A stretch of DNA of 64,000 bases, taken from Chelydra serpentina. Lineage: Eukaryota > Chordata > Testudines > Chelydridae. The notes under the pieces are model-generated. The model was not told where the DNA came from. It made no database searches and worked only from the letters and a program-made list of their open reading frames with translations. Positions 21,498-31,309 of the stretch are shown here, piece by piece. A program made the position numbers and the translations under genes. Numbering within the stretch: the stretch's first letter is position 1; the number at the start of each line of letters is the position of its first letter. The DNA is taken from the NCBI GenBank assembly GCA_037349315.1, contig JBAIAC010000155.1, forward strand, positions 327,501-391,500, read 5' to 3'.

Positions 21498-21570
21498 AGC
21501 TAGAGCCTGGCATCCAGCCAGAAACCTTCAGATCTTCAATCTCATCCACTCCCCACTGAGCTACCTGGGC
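21498..21570 (-). pseudogene. tRNA-Phe-like relic (GAA)
   Basis: The minus strand has 'ggtagctcagtggggag' as a D arm, loop 'attgaagat' with GAA, and a pairable T-arm position (TCTGG/CCAGG) whose loop has lost the TTCGA B-box core. The acceptor no longer pairs. An old pseudogene. Confidence 0.5.
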
Positions 21571-22349
21571 AGCGACCAGGCCCCCCAAGAAGGGTTAATA
21601 CACGTGCCACAGCTCATGCTGGGGAGATTGAAATCCTGATGTCACAAGGCAGGAGACTAGCAGTGGCCTTGGCCCCGGAGGAGCAGGCTGGGGCTGCCTG
21701 GATCCCAGTCACTCAAGCCAGCACCTGCCCCCTCCCAAGCTGAACTGGCGCCCCCAGGTCGGGGAGACAGGAGCAGCGGTTCCCACTGGAACAAGCCCAC
21801 CCACGGCTCGCAGGCAACTCCCAAGCCTGACACAGAAAAACATCTTGCCAGGAAGGAGCCCACTGGGACTCCCCACGGCTACTTTTCTTCCCACCCAGAA
21901 CCCCGCTGCTTCTCCTGGGCTGCAAGTAGCCACCCCTGGGAAGCCGAGGGGCAGGCACAGGATTCTACCCCCCAGCAGCCAACAGCACCTCCCCAGGCTT
22001 TGGCAGAACAAACGGTGGCGCTTTACTAACCCCACTGAGCCGCTTAGCTCCTGCCCTGCCTTCCTCAGCACGACCTTCCTCTTTTGCCCCATTCCCGCCT
22101 CACTTCCTCCTTTGGCAAGTGGGAAGAGCTGGACTCTGTAGGCCAACCTCCAAGGGCAGAGGAGGCCAAGCCACAAGGCTCCAAGAGGTGACTGGCCAAC
22201 ATCCTGCAGCTTTCCCTGGCTCATGCCAAGGTGCTTTCTCAGATCATTTCCCCACCCTCTGTCCTGCAGGGGTTGGGGTTATCCCAGGGACAGGCCAGTG
22301 GCAGATGGAGAAGTGCCTTGCTGGACAGCTAGGGAAAAGGAAGCCATCA

Positions 22350-22422
22350 TGTTTCTGCCTGGTTTCAAACCAGGGGCCTTTTGCGTGTTAGGCAAACGTG
22401 ATAACCACTACACCACAGAAAC
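22350..22422 (-). tRNA. tRNA-Val (AAC)
   Basis: A 73-nt minus-strand gene: acceptor GTTTCTG paired to CAGAAAC, anticodon arm TTTGC-CTAACAC-GCAAA (AAC), T arm CCTGG-TTTGAAA-CCAGG. All stems pair. The T loop has T for C in TTCGAAA (TTTGAAA), which slightly weakens the B box. A TTTT terminator lies about 11 nt downstream. Confidence 0.88.
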
Positions 22423-22807
22423 TCTGTCACAGGGCTCTGCCCCTTCCCTTCTAATTCCATCCGCTTGGCTGGCGCTCGCCCTGGCACACACCGCTGGGCG
22501 AACCTGGAGAAAGTGGTGGCAGCTCTTCGGTGGGTCGGCTGGTAGAGCAAAGAACTGGAGCCGGCTCCCAGGAAGTCATCCTTACCTCGCCCTTGTGACT
22601 CCAGCTTGAAGGAGAGCTTCTTTCCTTCCCCTGCTGAGAAAGAGCAAGGGAAGAACAAAAGCCCAGATCCATAGGGGGGCAGAGGCTTCAGGAGCCCACA
22701 GCATTTGCCCATCTGGGGCATTGTGGCTGAGATCTCTGCTGGCCAGCGCCAGCGCTCGCAAGGCGCTAGTGTGGATGCTGGGTGCTGGATGCTGGAGGCA
22801 GAGACCC

Positions 22808-22879
22808 AGCAGAGTGGCGCAGCGGCAGCGTGCTGGACCCATAACCCAGAGGTTGATGGATCGAAACCATCCTCTGCTA
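22808..22879 (+). tRNA. Initiator tRNA-Met (CAT), inverted copy
   Basis: A 72-nt gene with acceptor AGCAGAG/CTCTGCT, loop CCCATAA (CAT) and initiator T loop ATCGAAA. The anticodon stem CTGGA/CCCAG has an A-C mismatch next to the loop, which 2715-2786 does not. TTTTT occurs about 16 nt downstream. Confidence 0.88.
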
Positions 22880-23394
22880 GGCAGGTGCCTGTTTCTTTTT
22901 GCTCTGGGCCTGCAAGCGAGGGGGCGACCAGCAGAGCGCCAGGAGCCGAGGCCGTGAGGCAAGAGGTGGCTGAGGTGTGGGACTGCCAGGGAGCTCCCCG
23001 GCCCCTCTGGCTGCCTGGGCTGAAGGCGAGAGCCAGGCCTGTGCGTGAGGTCTGAGTGCCGGTGGCTCCCCCACTCCTCGGGAGGGTCTGTCCCAAGGCA
23101 GCGGCCCAGCCCCCCTCCAAGGGGGGTGCGTCCCACCAGCATTTCTTGCCCCGTTTGGGGAGGTTCAGCCTCCCCGAGCCCCTTGTAGCCGCCGCCCACA
23201 CGCAGTGTCACTGGTAGATACGGGCAGAGGAGACTCGGGGGCCTGGGCTGGGAAATCCCTGGGTGAAACTGGCTGCCTGAGCCCAGCCCCTCTGCACTCA
23301 GGGGAGCGGTGAGAGGGGGAGGGGCTCAGGGAGTAAATCCTCAGAAACCTCCCCCCTGGGTTTGTAATGTCAGAGCCCAGCGAACAAGCCCCTG

Positions 23395-23925
23395 CGTGTG
23401 TGAAGGGAGGGGCTGTGAGGGGGAGGGTCCATGGGGGTGTCAGTGTGAGGGGGAGGGGCTGTGAGGGGGAGGGTCCATGGGGGTGTCAGTGTGAGAGGGA
23501 GGGGCTGTGTGGGGAGGGTCCATGGGGGTGTCAGTGTGAGAGGGAGGGGCTGTGTGGGGAGGGTCCATGGGGGTGTCAGTGTGAAGGGAGGGGCTGTGAG
23601 GGGAGGGTCCATGGAGGTGTCAGTGTGAGGGTGAGGGGCTGTGATGGGGAGGGTCCATGGGGGTGTCAGTGTGAGGGGGAGGGGCTGTGAGGGGGAGGGT
23701 CCATGGCAGTGTCAGTGTGAGGGGGAGGGGCTGTGAGGGGAGGGTCCATGGGGGTGTCAGTGTGAGGGGGAGGGACTGTGAGGGGGAGGGTCCATGGGGG
23801 TGTCAGTGTGAGGGGGAGGGGCTGTGAGGGGAGGGTCCATGGGGGTGTCAGTGTGAGGGGGAGGGGCTGTGAGGGGGAGGGTCCATGGGGGTGTCAGTGT
23901 GAGGGGGAGGGGCTGTGAGGGGCTG
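23395..23925. repeat. VNTR2, long copy (11 units of 44-46 bp)
   Basis: 'tccatgg' recurs at 23428, 23474, 23519, 23564, 23608, 23654, 23700, 23745, 23791, 23836 and 23882. Each unit reads roughly 'ccatgggggtgtcagtgtga' + 'gggggaggggctgtgagggg' + 'gagggt'. The inverted counterpart at 2281-2430 has about three units. Confidence 0.93.
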
Positions 23926-23956
23926 GGCTCCCCAGTCACTGCTCTGTCGATGCCCC

Positions 23957-24856
23957 TGTCACAGAGTCCCTGGGCGATTCTCTGGAACTGCTCCCTACGA
24001 AGCCAGTCAGGATTCTGGAGGAGCCTCCTCGCTGAGCCAACTGTCTCCAGGGCAAGAAGCTTCCCCAGCTACCACCTTCCTGGGTCTGACCCCGGAGCAT
24101 TCAGCATCCCCTTCTTCACCGCAGCGAGTCCGCCCGGGTGAGGCTCCTGGGGAAGCCAGAGGGCCCTGCCCCCAACTCCACCGTCAGACGTGACTCTCAG
24201 CCGGCCAGTGAAACAGGAGGTTTATTAGACGACAGGAACAGGGTCTAAACCAGAGCTTGTAGGTACAGAGAACAGGACCCCTCAGTCAGGTCCATCTTGG
24301 GGGGTGGGGAGTCCAGAGGTCCGTCTGGACCTCCCTCCATGTGCCCAGCCAGCTCCAAACTCTCCAGCCCCTCCTCTGCCTTTGTCTCCTTCCTGGGCCA
24401 GGAGATCACCTGATCCCTTTGTTCCCCAACCCCTTCAGCCGGCACCTTTGCAGGGGAGGGGCCCAGGCCAGCAGTTGCCAGGAGACAGCGTGTCGGCCAT
24501 TCTGTGTCATCACACTGGCCCTCTAGGGCTTTGCAACAATCACACCCCTTATCCCACCTAGAGACTTAGGGAATCTAAAGAAGCGACAAAGGGTCCTGTG
24601 GCACCTTATAGACTAACAGAGGTACTGAAGCATAAGCATCCCAAGAAGTGGGTATTGACCCACGAAAGCTTATGCTTCAATACCTCTCTTAGTCTATAAG
24701 GCGCCACAGGACCCTTTGCCGCTTCTGCAGGTCCAGATTAACACGGCTACCCCTCTGATACTTAAGAAATATAAAGGGGAAACTGAGGCATAGGGGAAAC
24801 TGAGGCACCCACTCAGTATTCAGAGTAAATTTTAGGAACACTCCCACTTTGCTACA
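23957..24856 (-). mobile_element. Solo-LTR-like element with nested insertion
   Basis: Begins TGTCACAGAG and ends TTGCTACA, the TG...CA form of an LTR. On the minus strand AATAAA lies opposite 'ggtttattag' near 24220. Its right part shares 'caggacccctcagtc' with the solo LTR at 9297. A hairpin-forming repeat (24582-24723 and the following 45 bp) is inserted into it. I see no convincing target duplication (cccc against ccca). Confidence 0.6.
24582..24723. repeat. Snapback inverted repeat (56-bp arms, 30-bp loop)
   Basis: The left arm (24582-24637) and right arm (24668-24723) are near-perfect reverse complements, sharing for example 'agggtcctgtggc' with 'gccacaggaccct'. The sequence is that of a common interspersed repeat ('cagattaacacggctacccc' follows). 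Two copies seem joined head to head. Confidence 0.85.
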
Positions 24857-25019
24857 CCCACCCTGAATGTTTGTTTAAATCACTTGGTGGTGGCAGCGTA
24901 CCGTTCAAGGGCAAAAACGTGCCTTGGGGACGTTTTTAGCCTAAACTGGTAAAAATAACCTTAGGGGGTGTTTCATACAGGTCCCCACATCTGTACACCA
25001 GAGTTCAGAGCGAACCCTG

Positions 25020-25280
25020 ACAACCTCCTTCCCAGGGCTCTAGCTGAACCCAGAGCATTGGCCTGAGCCGCCAAGAAGAGGCTCCAGCCCTGAAGGGAGC
25101 AGGACTTTCAGCACAAAGAGAAAACTGCACAAGCACAAGCACGAAGGGACTCGAACCCTCAATCTTCTGATCCGAAGTCAGACGCCTGATCCATTAGGCC
25201 ACGTGGTCACATGGGAAAAGTGTCTCCAAGCCACTTCTTTAGACAAGACGGACACTGTGTTTGTGGGGTCATCTACTTCA
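25020..25280. repeat. Inverted repeat arm, Arg tRNA pair (left)
   Basis: Sequence on both sides of the Arg tRNA ('ggctccagccctgaagggag', 'gacggacactgtgtttgt') occurs in reverse complement at 31310-31540. The arms are about 6 kb apart. Confidence 0.8.
25136..25208 (-). tRNA. tRNA-Arg (TCG)
   Basis: A 73-nt minus-strand gene: anticodon arm TCTGA-CTTCGGA-TCAGA (TCG) and T arm GAGGG-TTCGAGT-CCCTT with one G-T pair. The acceptor GACCACG/CGTGCTT has one C-C mismatch and one G-T pair. TTTT lies about 15 nt downstream. It would decode CGA. It sits in one arm of a large inverted pair whose other arm holds the TCA variant at 31366. Confidence 0.88.
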
Positions 25281-25530
25281 GTCTGAGACTGAAAATCCTA
25301 AACCACCCTTTGAAATAACGAATGCAGCAGGACGTGTTATGGTCCCTGCCCCAAAGCAGACAGACCAATGGAGAGCTGAGTCCAGGGTAATACTTCACAG
25401 GGCTGAGCAAGGCCGGCAAGAATTCATCAGGCCCTCCTGGGCCTCTCGCAATGACGTCCTTCTTGTGTGCCAGGACTGACAGAAACATCCCAGACAGAGA
25501 AGCAGCAGCCTAAAGAGGGCCCTTGTAGGT

Positions 25531-25603
25531 GCTGAAGTAGCTCAGTCAGGCGAGCATTAGACTGAAGATCTAGAGATCCTTAGTTCACCCGCAGGCTTTA
25601 GCC
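25531..25603 (+). tRNA. tRNA-Phe (GAA), degenerate T arm
   Basis: Acceptor GCTGAAG/CTTTAGC pairs with one G-T, and the anticodon arm TTAGA-CTGAAGA-TCTAG holds GAA. The T arm reads CTTAG-TTCACCC-GCAGG and pairs poorly, and the B box is damaged. It is either weakly functional or a recent pseudogene. Confidence 0.65.
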
Positions 25604-25671
25604 TGCTCTGTGGGTGCAGGGCTGGGCTGTTTTCTGGAAGCGCAGCAGTGGCTTTACCTGCCACGAGTCCC

Positions 25672-26235
25672 TTATTTCACACTCCCCGGCAGGGAAAAGC
25701 AGTGTGGGCTTGTGAGCCCAGTGGGCCCATGTGAGCTTTCTGTCTTCTCTTGCTCTTTAAGCTGAGCCTCTGTCAATAGGCGCTTCCGTATAGCGTCACT
25801 GTGCAGGCCACACACGAACCTGTCACGCAGGGCGTCATTTAACATCTCCTTACAGTCACAGTGTTCCGCAAGCCTTGTTAAAGTTGCTACAAATTGTACA
25901 ACTGGTTCATCTTCTTGTTGGTCTCTTTTGTGGAACCCACTATATCTTTCAGCAGTTACCAGTGGTTTGGGGGGGAAATGGGACCCCAGGATTCCCACAA
26001 TGTCACTGTAAGATTTGGTCTCAGGCTTAACAGGGTGCAGTGAGCTGCGTCGCAGGGAGTAGGTTTTAGCCCCCACAACACTTAAGAATATTGACACCTT
26101 CTTCTCTTCTGTAATGTCATTGGCAATCACAAAAAGCTCCAAACGCTCAGTACACACGAGCCATTGCACTATGATCTCCTCAAAGGGTTCCAGTGGCCCT
26201 GTAAGTGTAGCCGTGGGTTTAGTTTCAGGTTTCAC
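25672..26235 (-). pseudogene. Ty3/gypsy gag fragment, second lineage
   Basis: An open stretch of 187 codons on the minus strand whose translation has a retrotransposon Gag core: WLVCTERLELFVIANDI near the start, FHKRDQQEDEPV in the middle and LRDRFVCGLHSDAIRKRLL near the end. This matches the spaced Gag motifs of Ty3/gypsy elements that lack a PNMA-like Gag. No zinc knuckle, protease or polymerase follows, so it is truncated. It lies downstream of a matching 5' LTR and primer site. Confidence 0.75.
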
Positions 26236-26357
26236 AGTCAGTGCCGAACAAGCCAGTTCTCACCCCTTGCCAACGGCTACATGATTTTGGTCGTTTTTTT
26301 TTCTTTTCTCTTTTTACCTTGACTTCTACTTCCCTCTGTTGCTGGGGCAGCACAGGG

Positions 26358-26375
26358 ATCCCGTCCTCGTCGCCA
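26358..26375 (-). other. Likely primer-binding site of the second gypsy element
   Basis: On the minus strand TGGCGACGAGGACGGGAT lies about 7 nt inside the LTR end. It starts TGG as primer sites do, and the position between LTR and gag fits. I do not assign the tRNA. Confidence 0.5.
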
Positions 26376-26381
26376 CTTCAT

Positions 26382-26762
26382 TGTATCCTTGGGGCAGCAG
26401 GTTTAGGAAGAAATCATTTAACACACAGAGAGCTGAGAGCCATGGAAGCAGCCATTTATTTTCACACACTGAACTAACCAACCAGCCAAAACTGGCTGGG
26501 CTATCCCCTAATAATCTAACTCAGTTGCATAGCAACAACAAGGTGCTATTACCACGACAACCAAATACACAGCAGGCAGCCTTGGAGAGGCTAAGCAGAA
26601 CCCAGCCAATCAGGAAAGTGTATTGGGAGAGCCAATCAGGAGAAGGCTTGCTTGGAGTAGCCCACATATAGTGAGCTGCTCAGCAAAGCAAGAGTCAGTC
26701 ACTCCTTGGAGTTTGGGGAGGGAGGACTGGCTGGATTGGAGGAGGGGGAAGAGAGGGAACCA
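26382..26762 (-). mobile_element. Probable 5' LTR of the second gypsy element
   Basis: On the minus strand it starts near TGGTTCCC, has a TATA-like 'cactatatgtgg' (opposite 26662-26672) and an AATAAA (opposite 26455-26460), and ends ...GATACA just before the primer site. The spacing from TATA to polyadenylation signal is about 200 bp. No 3' LTR is present in the window. Confidence 0.55.
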
Positions 26763-26856
26763 TGATAATAGCAAAAGACAGGCTCCCACGTCATTGGAGA
26801 GAGCGAGACGAAGCCTTGGATCACCCAGTAGTGTTAGGTGGCGAAAGAGCTGCCCT

Positions 26857-26928
26857 AACTTCCCGTTTAGACTTGAACTCGGATTGTAGAATTCAAAGCC
26901 CTGAGTGCTGCCCTTACACCATAGGACC
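26857..26928 (-). pseudogene. tRNA-Gln (TTG) pseudogene
   Basis: Gln-like D arm and a TTG loop, but the anticodon stem (CAGGG against TTCTA), T arm (CCGAG against CTAAA) and acceptor (GGTCCTA against CGGGAAG) are mismatched. Same Lys-Gln arrangement as 10755/11160. Confidence 0.78.
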
Positions 26929-27252
26929 AGTGGTGATAAGCTTGGAGTCTTCTGACTTCTAGTGTAGAAGCGCCTGGGCGGACAATTTTTGTGCCTCCCT
27001 TGCTCAAGGTCTCTCTGGCCTCTCTGGCCAGCCCTGCATTTGCTCAACAAGTCGGCACGCAGCAGTTTGCTGTAGACCCAGAAGCCTTTCTTCCTCCAGA
27101 CTGTGAGGCCAGTGGGCATGTGAGGAATTTGTCCCTTCAGTCCCAGGCAGAGAATGGCCTTTCCTAGGAAAGCCCAAGTCCTGAAAAGAAAAAAAGATAA
27201 TGTCAAGGATGGTACTGAAGAGCTGCTTCTCGAAGGGATATGATGCTTTCTA

Positions 27253-27325
27253 CACCTAACCAAAGACTTGAACGCTGGACCTTCAGATTAAGAGGCTGGG
27301 GCTCTACCAACTGAGCTAGCCAGGC
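27253..27325 (-). pseudogene. tRNA-Lys (CTT) pseudogene
   Basis: A Lys-type D arm and acceptor (GCCTGGC/GTTAGGT, paired with wobbles). The anticodon loop CTCTTAA gives CTT, but its stem (CCAGC against TCTGA) is broken and the T stem has changes on both strands (CAGCG against CTTTG). Confidence 0.72.
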
Positions 27326-27669
27326 TCACACGAGAGAAAGGCAAGGCTGATGCAGAATAGAAACTAGTCAAGAAAAAGAGGGCTGGAAACAATACAGAAA
27401 ACCTGCTACTCTGGCTCCCTTAGCAGCCCTAGCCCCAGCCTGCTCCTCCACCTGGTGCCCAGAGAGCACCCAGAGACGAGGGAGCGTTGTGTGTTTTTCA
27501 CACCTGAGCAATATAATGATGCTGAAATAAGTTTGTAGTGCAGACCTGGCCAAGAATTCACACACACAGAAGCTTGCAAGGAAAACGTCCCCTGCTCCTC
27601 TGCTTTGCAGAATCCAAACACAAGCAAAGGCCCAGGTTGGGTCTGGTAGGGAGTTAGGTGAGAGGGGCA

Positions 27670-27743
27670 GGCACCATGGCTTAGCTGGTTAAAGCACCTG
27701 TCTAGTAAACAGGAGATTCTGGGTTCAACTCCCAGTGGTGCCT
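27670..27743 (+). tRNA. tRNA-Thr (AGT)
   Basis: A 74-nt gene: acceptor GGCACCA/TGGTGCC is perfect, anticodon arm CCTGT-CTAGTAA-ACAGG (AGT), T arm CTGGG-TTCAACT-CCCAG. TTTT is about 12 nt downstream. It is followed at once by a CR1 tail fragment. Confidence 0.94.
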
Positions 27744-27749
27744 TGTTGA

Positions 27750-27850
27750 GTGGCTTTTGGGGCACCTGGTATTGGCTAATCTCAGAAGACAAGATTCAGA
27801 GCTAGATGGGCCTTTGATCTAGCCCAGTGTGGCTGTTTTTATGGTTTAAA
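27750..27850 (+). mobile_element. CR1 LINE 3' fragment
   Basis: 'ggggcacctggtattggcta' followed by 'cctttgatctagcccagtgt' matches the end of a CR1 subfamily. The fragment starts next to a tRNA-Thr, as at 12621 and 60990, and a reverse-oriented piece adjoins the tRNA-Thr at 45791. Confidence 0.7.
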
Positions 27851-28221
27851 TTACACTCCCAGGCACTGATAACAGAGTTACTGAAAGTTCGGGAGTTAAG
27901 AGCCGATAGGTCCATCTTCCAGTCCCCTCCCAGATGACCCCTCCCTCTGGGACAGAGGCAGGTCTGACTCTCACACCAAATCGCTCATTGTGGCTGCCAG
28001 AATCTGCGGGCGGCTCATTTAGTTTCCACCCAGGGTGGAGTCCTGCTTTGTGTGAAAAACACACGACGCTCCCTCGGTCGCCTCCTTTTGGCTGGTGCAC
28101 ACACGGCAATGCCACGTCTGGGGACAAAACTGCCCTGATTTGGCGAGAAAATAAAACCACCTCGACGAGAGGCCTGGAACTTTTTGCAATGAACTTAGAG
28201 TGACACCGTGTCAGTGTAAAC

Positions 28222-28630
28222 CAGGGGTCTCAAACATGCGGCCCACGGAGCTCTTCCCTGCAGCCCACCGGGCTCCCTGCGCCCACCCCTTAAAATATAT
28301 ATATATTTTTTTACCCCCAGGCAGTTCCTACCACCAGACAGTTGTACTAGCAGCGGGAACTGACTGGGGGGGAGGGGCGGGGGGGCACGGGGAGCCCAGC
28401 GGGCCACAGGGAAGAGCTTCGTGGTTTCTGGGAGGGAGGGGGGAGGAGCAGGAAGCCGTGCTCACAGGGGCAGAGGTGGAGAAGGGGCGAAGAAGGGGCA
28501 GGGCCTAATGGAAGGGGTGGAGTGGGGGCGGGGCCGGGGGCAGTGAGGGGGCGGGGTCAGTGATGAGGCCCTCGGGCCAATGCACTAGTCCTCATGTGGC
28601 CCTCGTGGTAATTTGAGTTTGAGACCCCTG
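28222..28630. mobile_element. Non-autonomous hAT-type DNA transposon
   Basis: A 409-bp element with perfect 14-bp terminal inverted repeats (CAGGGGTCTCAAAC at 28222 and its complement ending at 28630). It is flanked by a perfect 8-bp target duplication GTGTAAAC (28214-28221 and 28631-28638). The 8-bp duplication and CAGGG ends are hallmarks of hAT transposons. The interior is GC-rich and has no transposase. Confidence 0.88.
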
Positions 28631-28639
28631 GTGTAAACG

Positions 28640-29383
28640 CTGCTGGTCACTATATCCCCAGAACTGGCCTCCGCCAGTATCCCACAATGCCCGCCGGGAA
28701 CTCCCTGCCCTGCGTTCCTGCTCCAGAGGCTGGGCCCCTCCCCTCTCATCGCTCCGGGAAGTTCTGACGGCTGAGCCTGCTGCTCTGCTCCGGCAGCAAG
28801 GAGCAAATCACTGCTGGGGGATGCTGCCCCCCCCACACGGCGACCACAGAGCTGGGGGGCGGAAGCTTCCCCTATCTCATTACTGGGGTGTCCCCCTCCC
28901 CCTGCCTCAGGACTGGTTGCTTCCAGCAGCTCTCTGAGCTTAGAGACAGCGTGTGACACACTCAGTCTTCCCCAACACACACACACACTCTGTCACACAC
29001 TCTCTGCCCTGCCACACACACTTCAGTTGGGAAGCAGCTGGCAATCTAGTAGGCTGCCCATGGAACAATGGGACAGAGAAACCTGCATCATGTGATGCTG
29101 CACCGGCCCATGAGCCATTGCAAACCCCTCCCAAAGCCCCCTGCGGCCAGTGGCACAGTGCGATAGCTACCCACAATGCACTGCTCTTTGGGGCGACGCA
29201 AGAGTTGCTAGAGTGGATGCGCTCTGGTGACACAAGGAGCAGAGTGTTTAATTAAAACCCTTCAACTAAAGCAGCATAACTCTGTAGTGTGGACACAGCC
29301 TGAGAGTGAGACAAGAGAAGACCGAGCCTCTCACTGGCACCAAGGATGCTCAGAGACTGAAACTAAAGAACCACAAGTTCCTC
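28640..29383. other. Duplicated intergenic sequence
   Basis: The part from about 28860 to 29460 repeats 53790-54400 with small changes, including a (CA)n run near 28972-28988. No gene is seen. It leads into a Ser-type tRNA relic, as the partner leads into intact tRNA-Ser. Confidence 0.7.
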
Positions 29384-29465
29384 CGTAGTTGACATGATTC
29401 GAACCTGTGCAGGGAAACCCCAATGGATTTCTAGCCCATCATCTTAACCACTCATTCTAGGCACT
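29384..29465 (-). pseudogene. tRNA-Ser pseudogene (AGA loop)
   Basis: The 3' half matches tRNA-Ser at 54308 (variable arm, T arm, GTCAACTAC acceptor). The anticodon loop is CTAGAAA, giving AGA, and the 5' acceptor and D stem are replaced ('gcctagaatgagtgg'), so the cloverleaf cannot close. Confidence 0.78.
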
Positions 29466-29647
29466 TTGCTCACTACACTCTAGTTCTGTTCTCACTGAGT
29501 GATCGTTTCCTATTGTTTCCTCAGACCAGCTTCCACAACACACTCACTGCCGTGCCATTGTGTAAGTGTGTCCATGGCTGAACAGCAAGAATTCCTGCTC
29601 ATTTCCCTGCTGGCTGGAGCATGATGAGAGTGTGTTTGTGGTTAATA

Positions 29648-30033
29648 AAAAGAAAATAAGAAAAATACCTGTGGCACCTTAGAGACTAACACATTTATTT
29701 CAGCAGAAGCTTTCGTGGGTTAGAACCCACTTCATCAGACGCATGGAATGGAACGTACAGTGAGCAGATATTTATACATTCTGAGAAACAAGAAAAGGTG
29801 GGAGGGTCTATATCAAGGTTAAGGGTCTAATTAGTTGAAAGGGGCTGTTATCAGTAGGAAAGAAACTTTTGAAGTGATAATCAACATGGCCCATTGCAGA
29901 CAGTTGACACAAAGGTGTTAAGGAGGGGAAATAAATTCAATTACCGTAATGACCGAGCCATTCACAGTCAATATTCAAGCCTAAGGTAATGGCATCTAGT
30001 TTGCATATTAATTCCAATTCCGCAGTTTCCCGT
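29648..30033 (-). mobile_element. Interspersed repeat inserted in duplicated sequence
   Basis: About 385 bp starting after 'tgtttgtggttaa' and ending at 'cccgttagtgac'. The paralogue at 54575-54590 reads straight through ('gtggttaatgacgctgctg'). Words such as 'cctgtggcaccttagagact' and 'aagctttcgtgggttagaac' are shared in part with 24582-24767. A short flanking repeat (gtta) is compatible with a target duplication. I cannot name the family. Confidence 0.7.
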
Positions 30034-30034
30034 T

Positions 30035-30929
30035 AGTGACGTTGCTGTAGATTGTTGTCCATTTCCTGCCTTGATAATTCAGACAGTCCCTTTCCCGTCA
30101 TATCCCCACCGAGGGACATCGGAGCTCTCCACGATCCCCTTGTCATCAGCAAACAAGGGACATTTTCCACTGCCCAGGAGACCCCAGCCAGGGACTAAAG
30201 GCAGCTCCAGGACTTCCCCTTTCTCCCTTCTGGGAAATCCAGTTCAAGTTTTTACAAGGAGCTAAAGAAGCCTCAACCCCACATGTGAATTAATGCCACA
30301 TTCCTCACGACTTGACAGAAACAAATGTCATTTCAATCCCAGGTGAGTCCACTTCAGTCACTCCTCAGCCTGATTCCTTCACCCTCGTGCCTTCGGGCCT
30401 TGTGCCATCGGGTGGGTGTTTCGTTTCCCTCCATTTCACACACAGACACAATTTCCTTTGCTCCATGAACAGCAAAACCTCCCTGTGTCTCTAGCCTGAG
30501 CCAGGGCTTTCCACAGGCACCGACTCGACTTTAGCAGGCGCCGGTGGGTGCTCGTGCCCCCCCTTCCCCCACCCCAACTCCTCCCCTGGCCCCGTCCCCA
30601 TTCCAACCCCTTCCCCAAATCTCTCCCCCCTCCCATCGGTGTGCCACATTTCCCCTCCACTGCCCTCCCTCCCAGGCTTGCCGTGCGCAAGCCTAGAAGG
30701 GAGGGAGGGAGGGAGGGAGGGGGAGAAGTGGTGGTGCGCTCAAGGGAGGAGGCAGAGGCGGAACGGAGGTGATCTGGGGTGGGGGGGGTAGGGCTGCAGG
30801 ATGTAACCCTTGGGGGGAGGACAGAGGAACCGGTCCCCACCCCAGCTCACCTCCGCGTCCCCTGAGCGCTCTGGACATGACCAGGAGTCATTTGGCTCCC
30901 AGCACATAAGGCAACTTATAAAGCTGAGA
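30035..30929. other. Intergenic, with a GGGA microsatellite
   Basis: The first 70 bp continue the duplicated sequence of 54590-54655. The rest is C-rich then G-rich, with (GGGA)n at 30699-30721. No gene is seen. Confidence 0.6.
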
Positions 30930-30994
30930 GCCCAGACATCGAGCTTGAACCCCCGAATAAGAGCTTGATGCTGGACTGACTGAGCTAGCCCAGT
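30930..30994 (-). pseudogene. tRNA-Lys (CTT)-like relic
   Basis: The minus strand shows 'ctagctcagtcagtccagc' (D arm), a CTCTTAT loop and 'gggggttcaagctcg' (T arm). The acceptor and anticodon stems no longer pair. Confidence 0.5.
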
Positions 30995-31309
30995 TCAGTG
31001 AGTGCAGCTGCCCCCTTCCACCAGAAGAGCGAGCAGGCAAAACAGAGGGAAAAAAAGTCCCAGGAGCCCTTCCTCTTTTTCTCCATGGCCACAGCCCATC
31101 AGCAGGATTCTTCCTGCTCCTCCCTCCTGTGCCCCAGTGCCACTAAATCTCCGCACCTAGACAGTCGGTCCGGCCTCTGCCCCCCAATCCCCCATGCTTA
31201 AGCCTCCCGACCAAATCCTGCCCCTGGCTCCATAGAACTGAGTCTCACATCTCGCTGGGAACTCGACTCCTTGTGCCCAGAGTGTCTCTGCCCCCTCCGT
31301 AGATGACCC

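Larger units (their letters stand above)
22465..23930 (-). repeat. Module A, copy 2 part 2 (inverted)
   Basis: The inverse of 2250-3132: sequence beside the Lys-like tRNA, then iMet on the plus strand, then VNTR2. Together with 18480-19970 it completes the inverted module, separated by about 2.5 kb holding Gln, Phe-like and Val tRNA loci. Confidence 0.82.

Noticed and set aside
26610..27263. A 217-codon minus frame
   Set aside because: It passes through the Gln-type pseudogene and LTR sequence and has no domain. Related frames at 59101-59508 and 10855-11140 follow the same duplicated tRNA unit.
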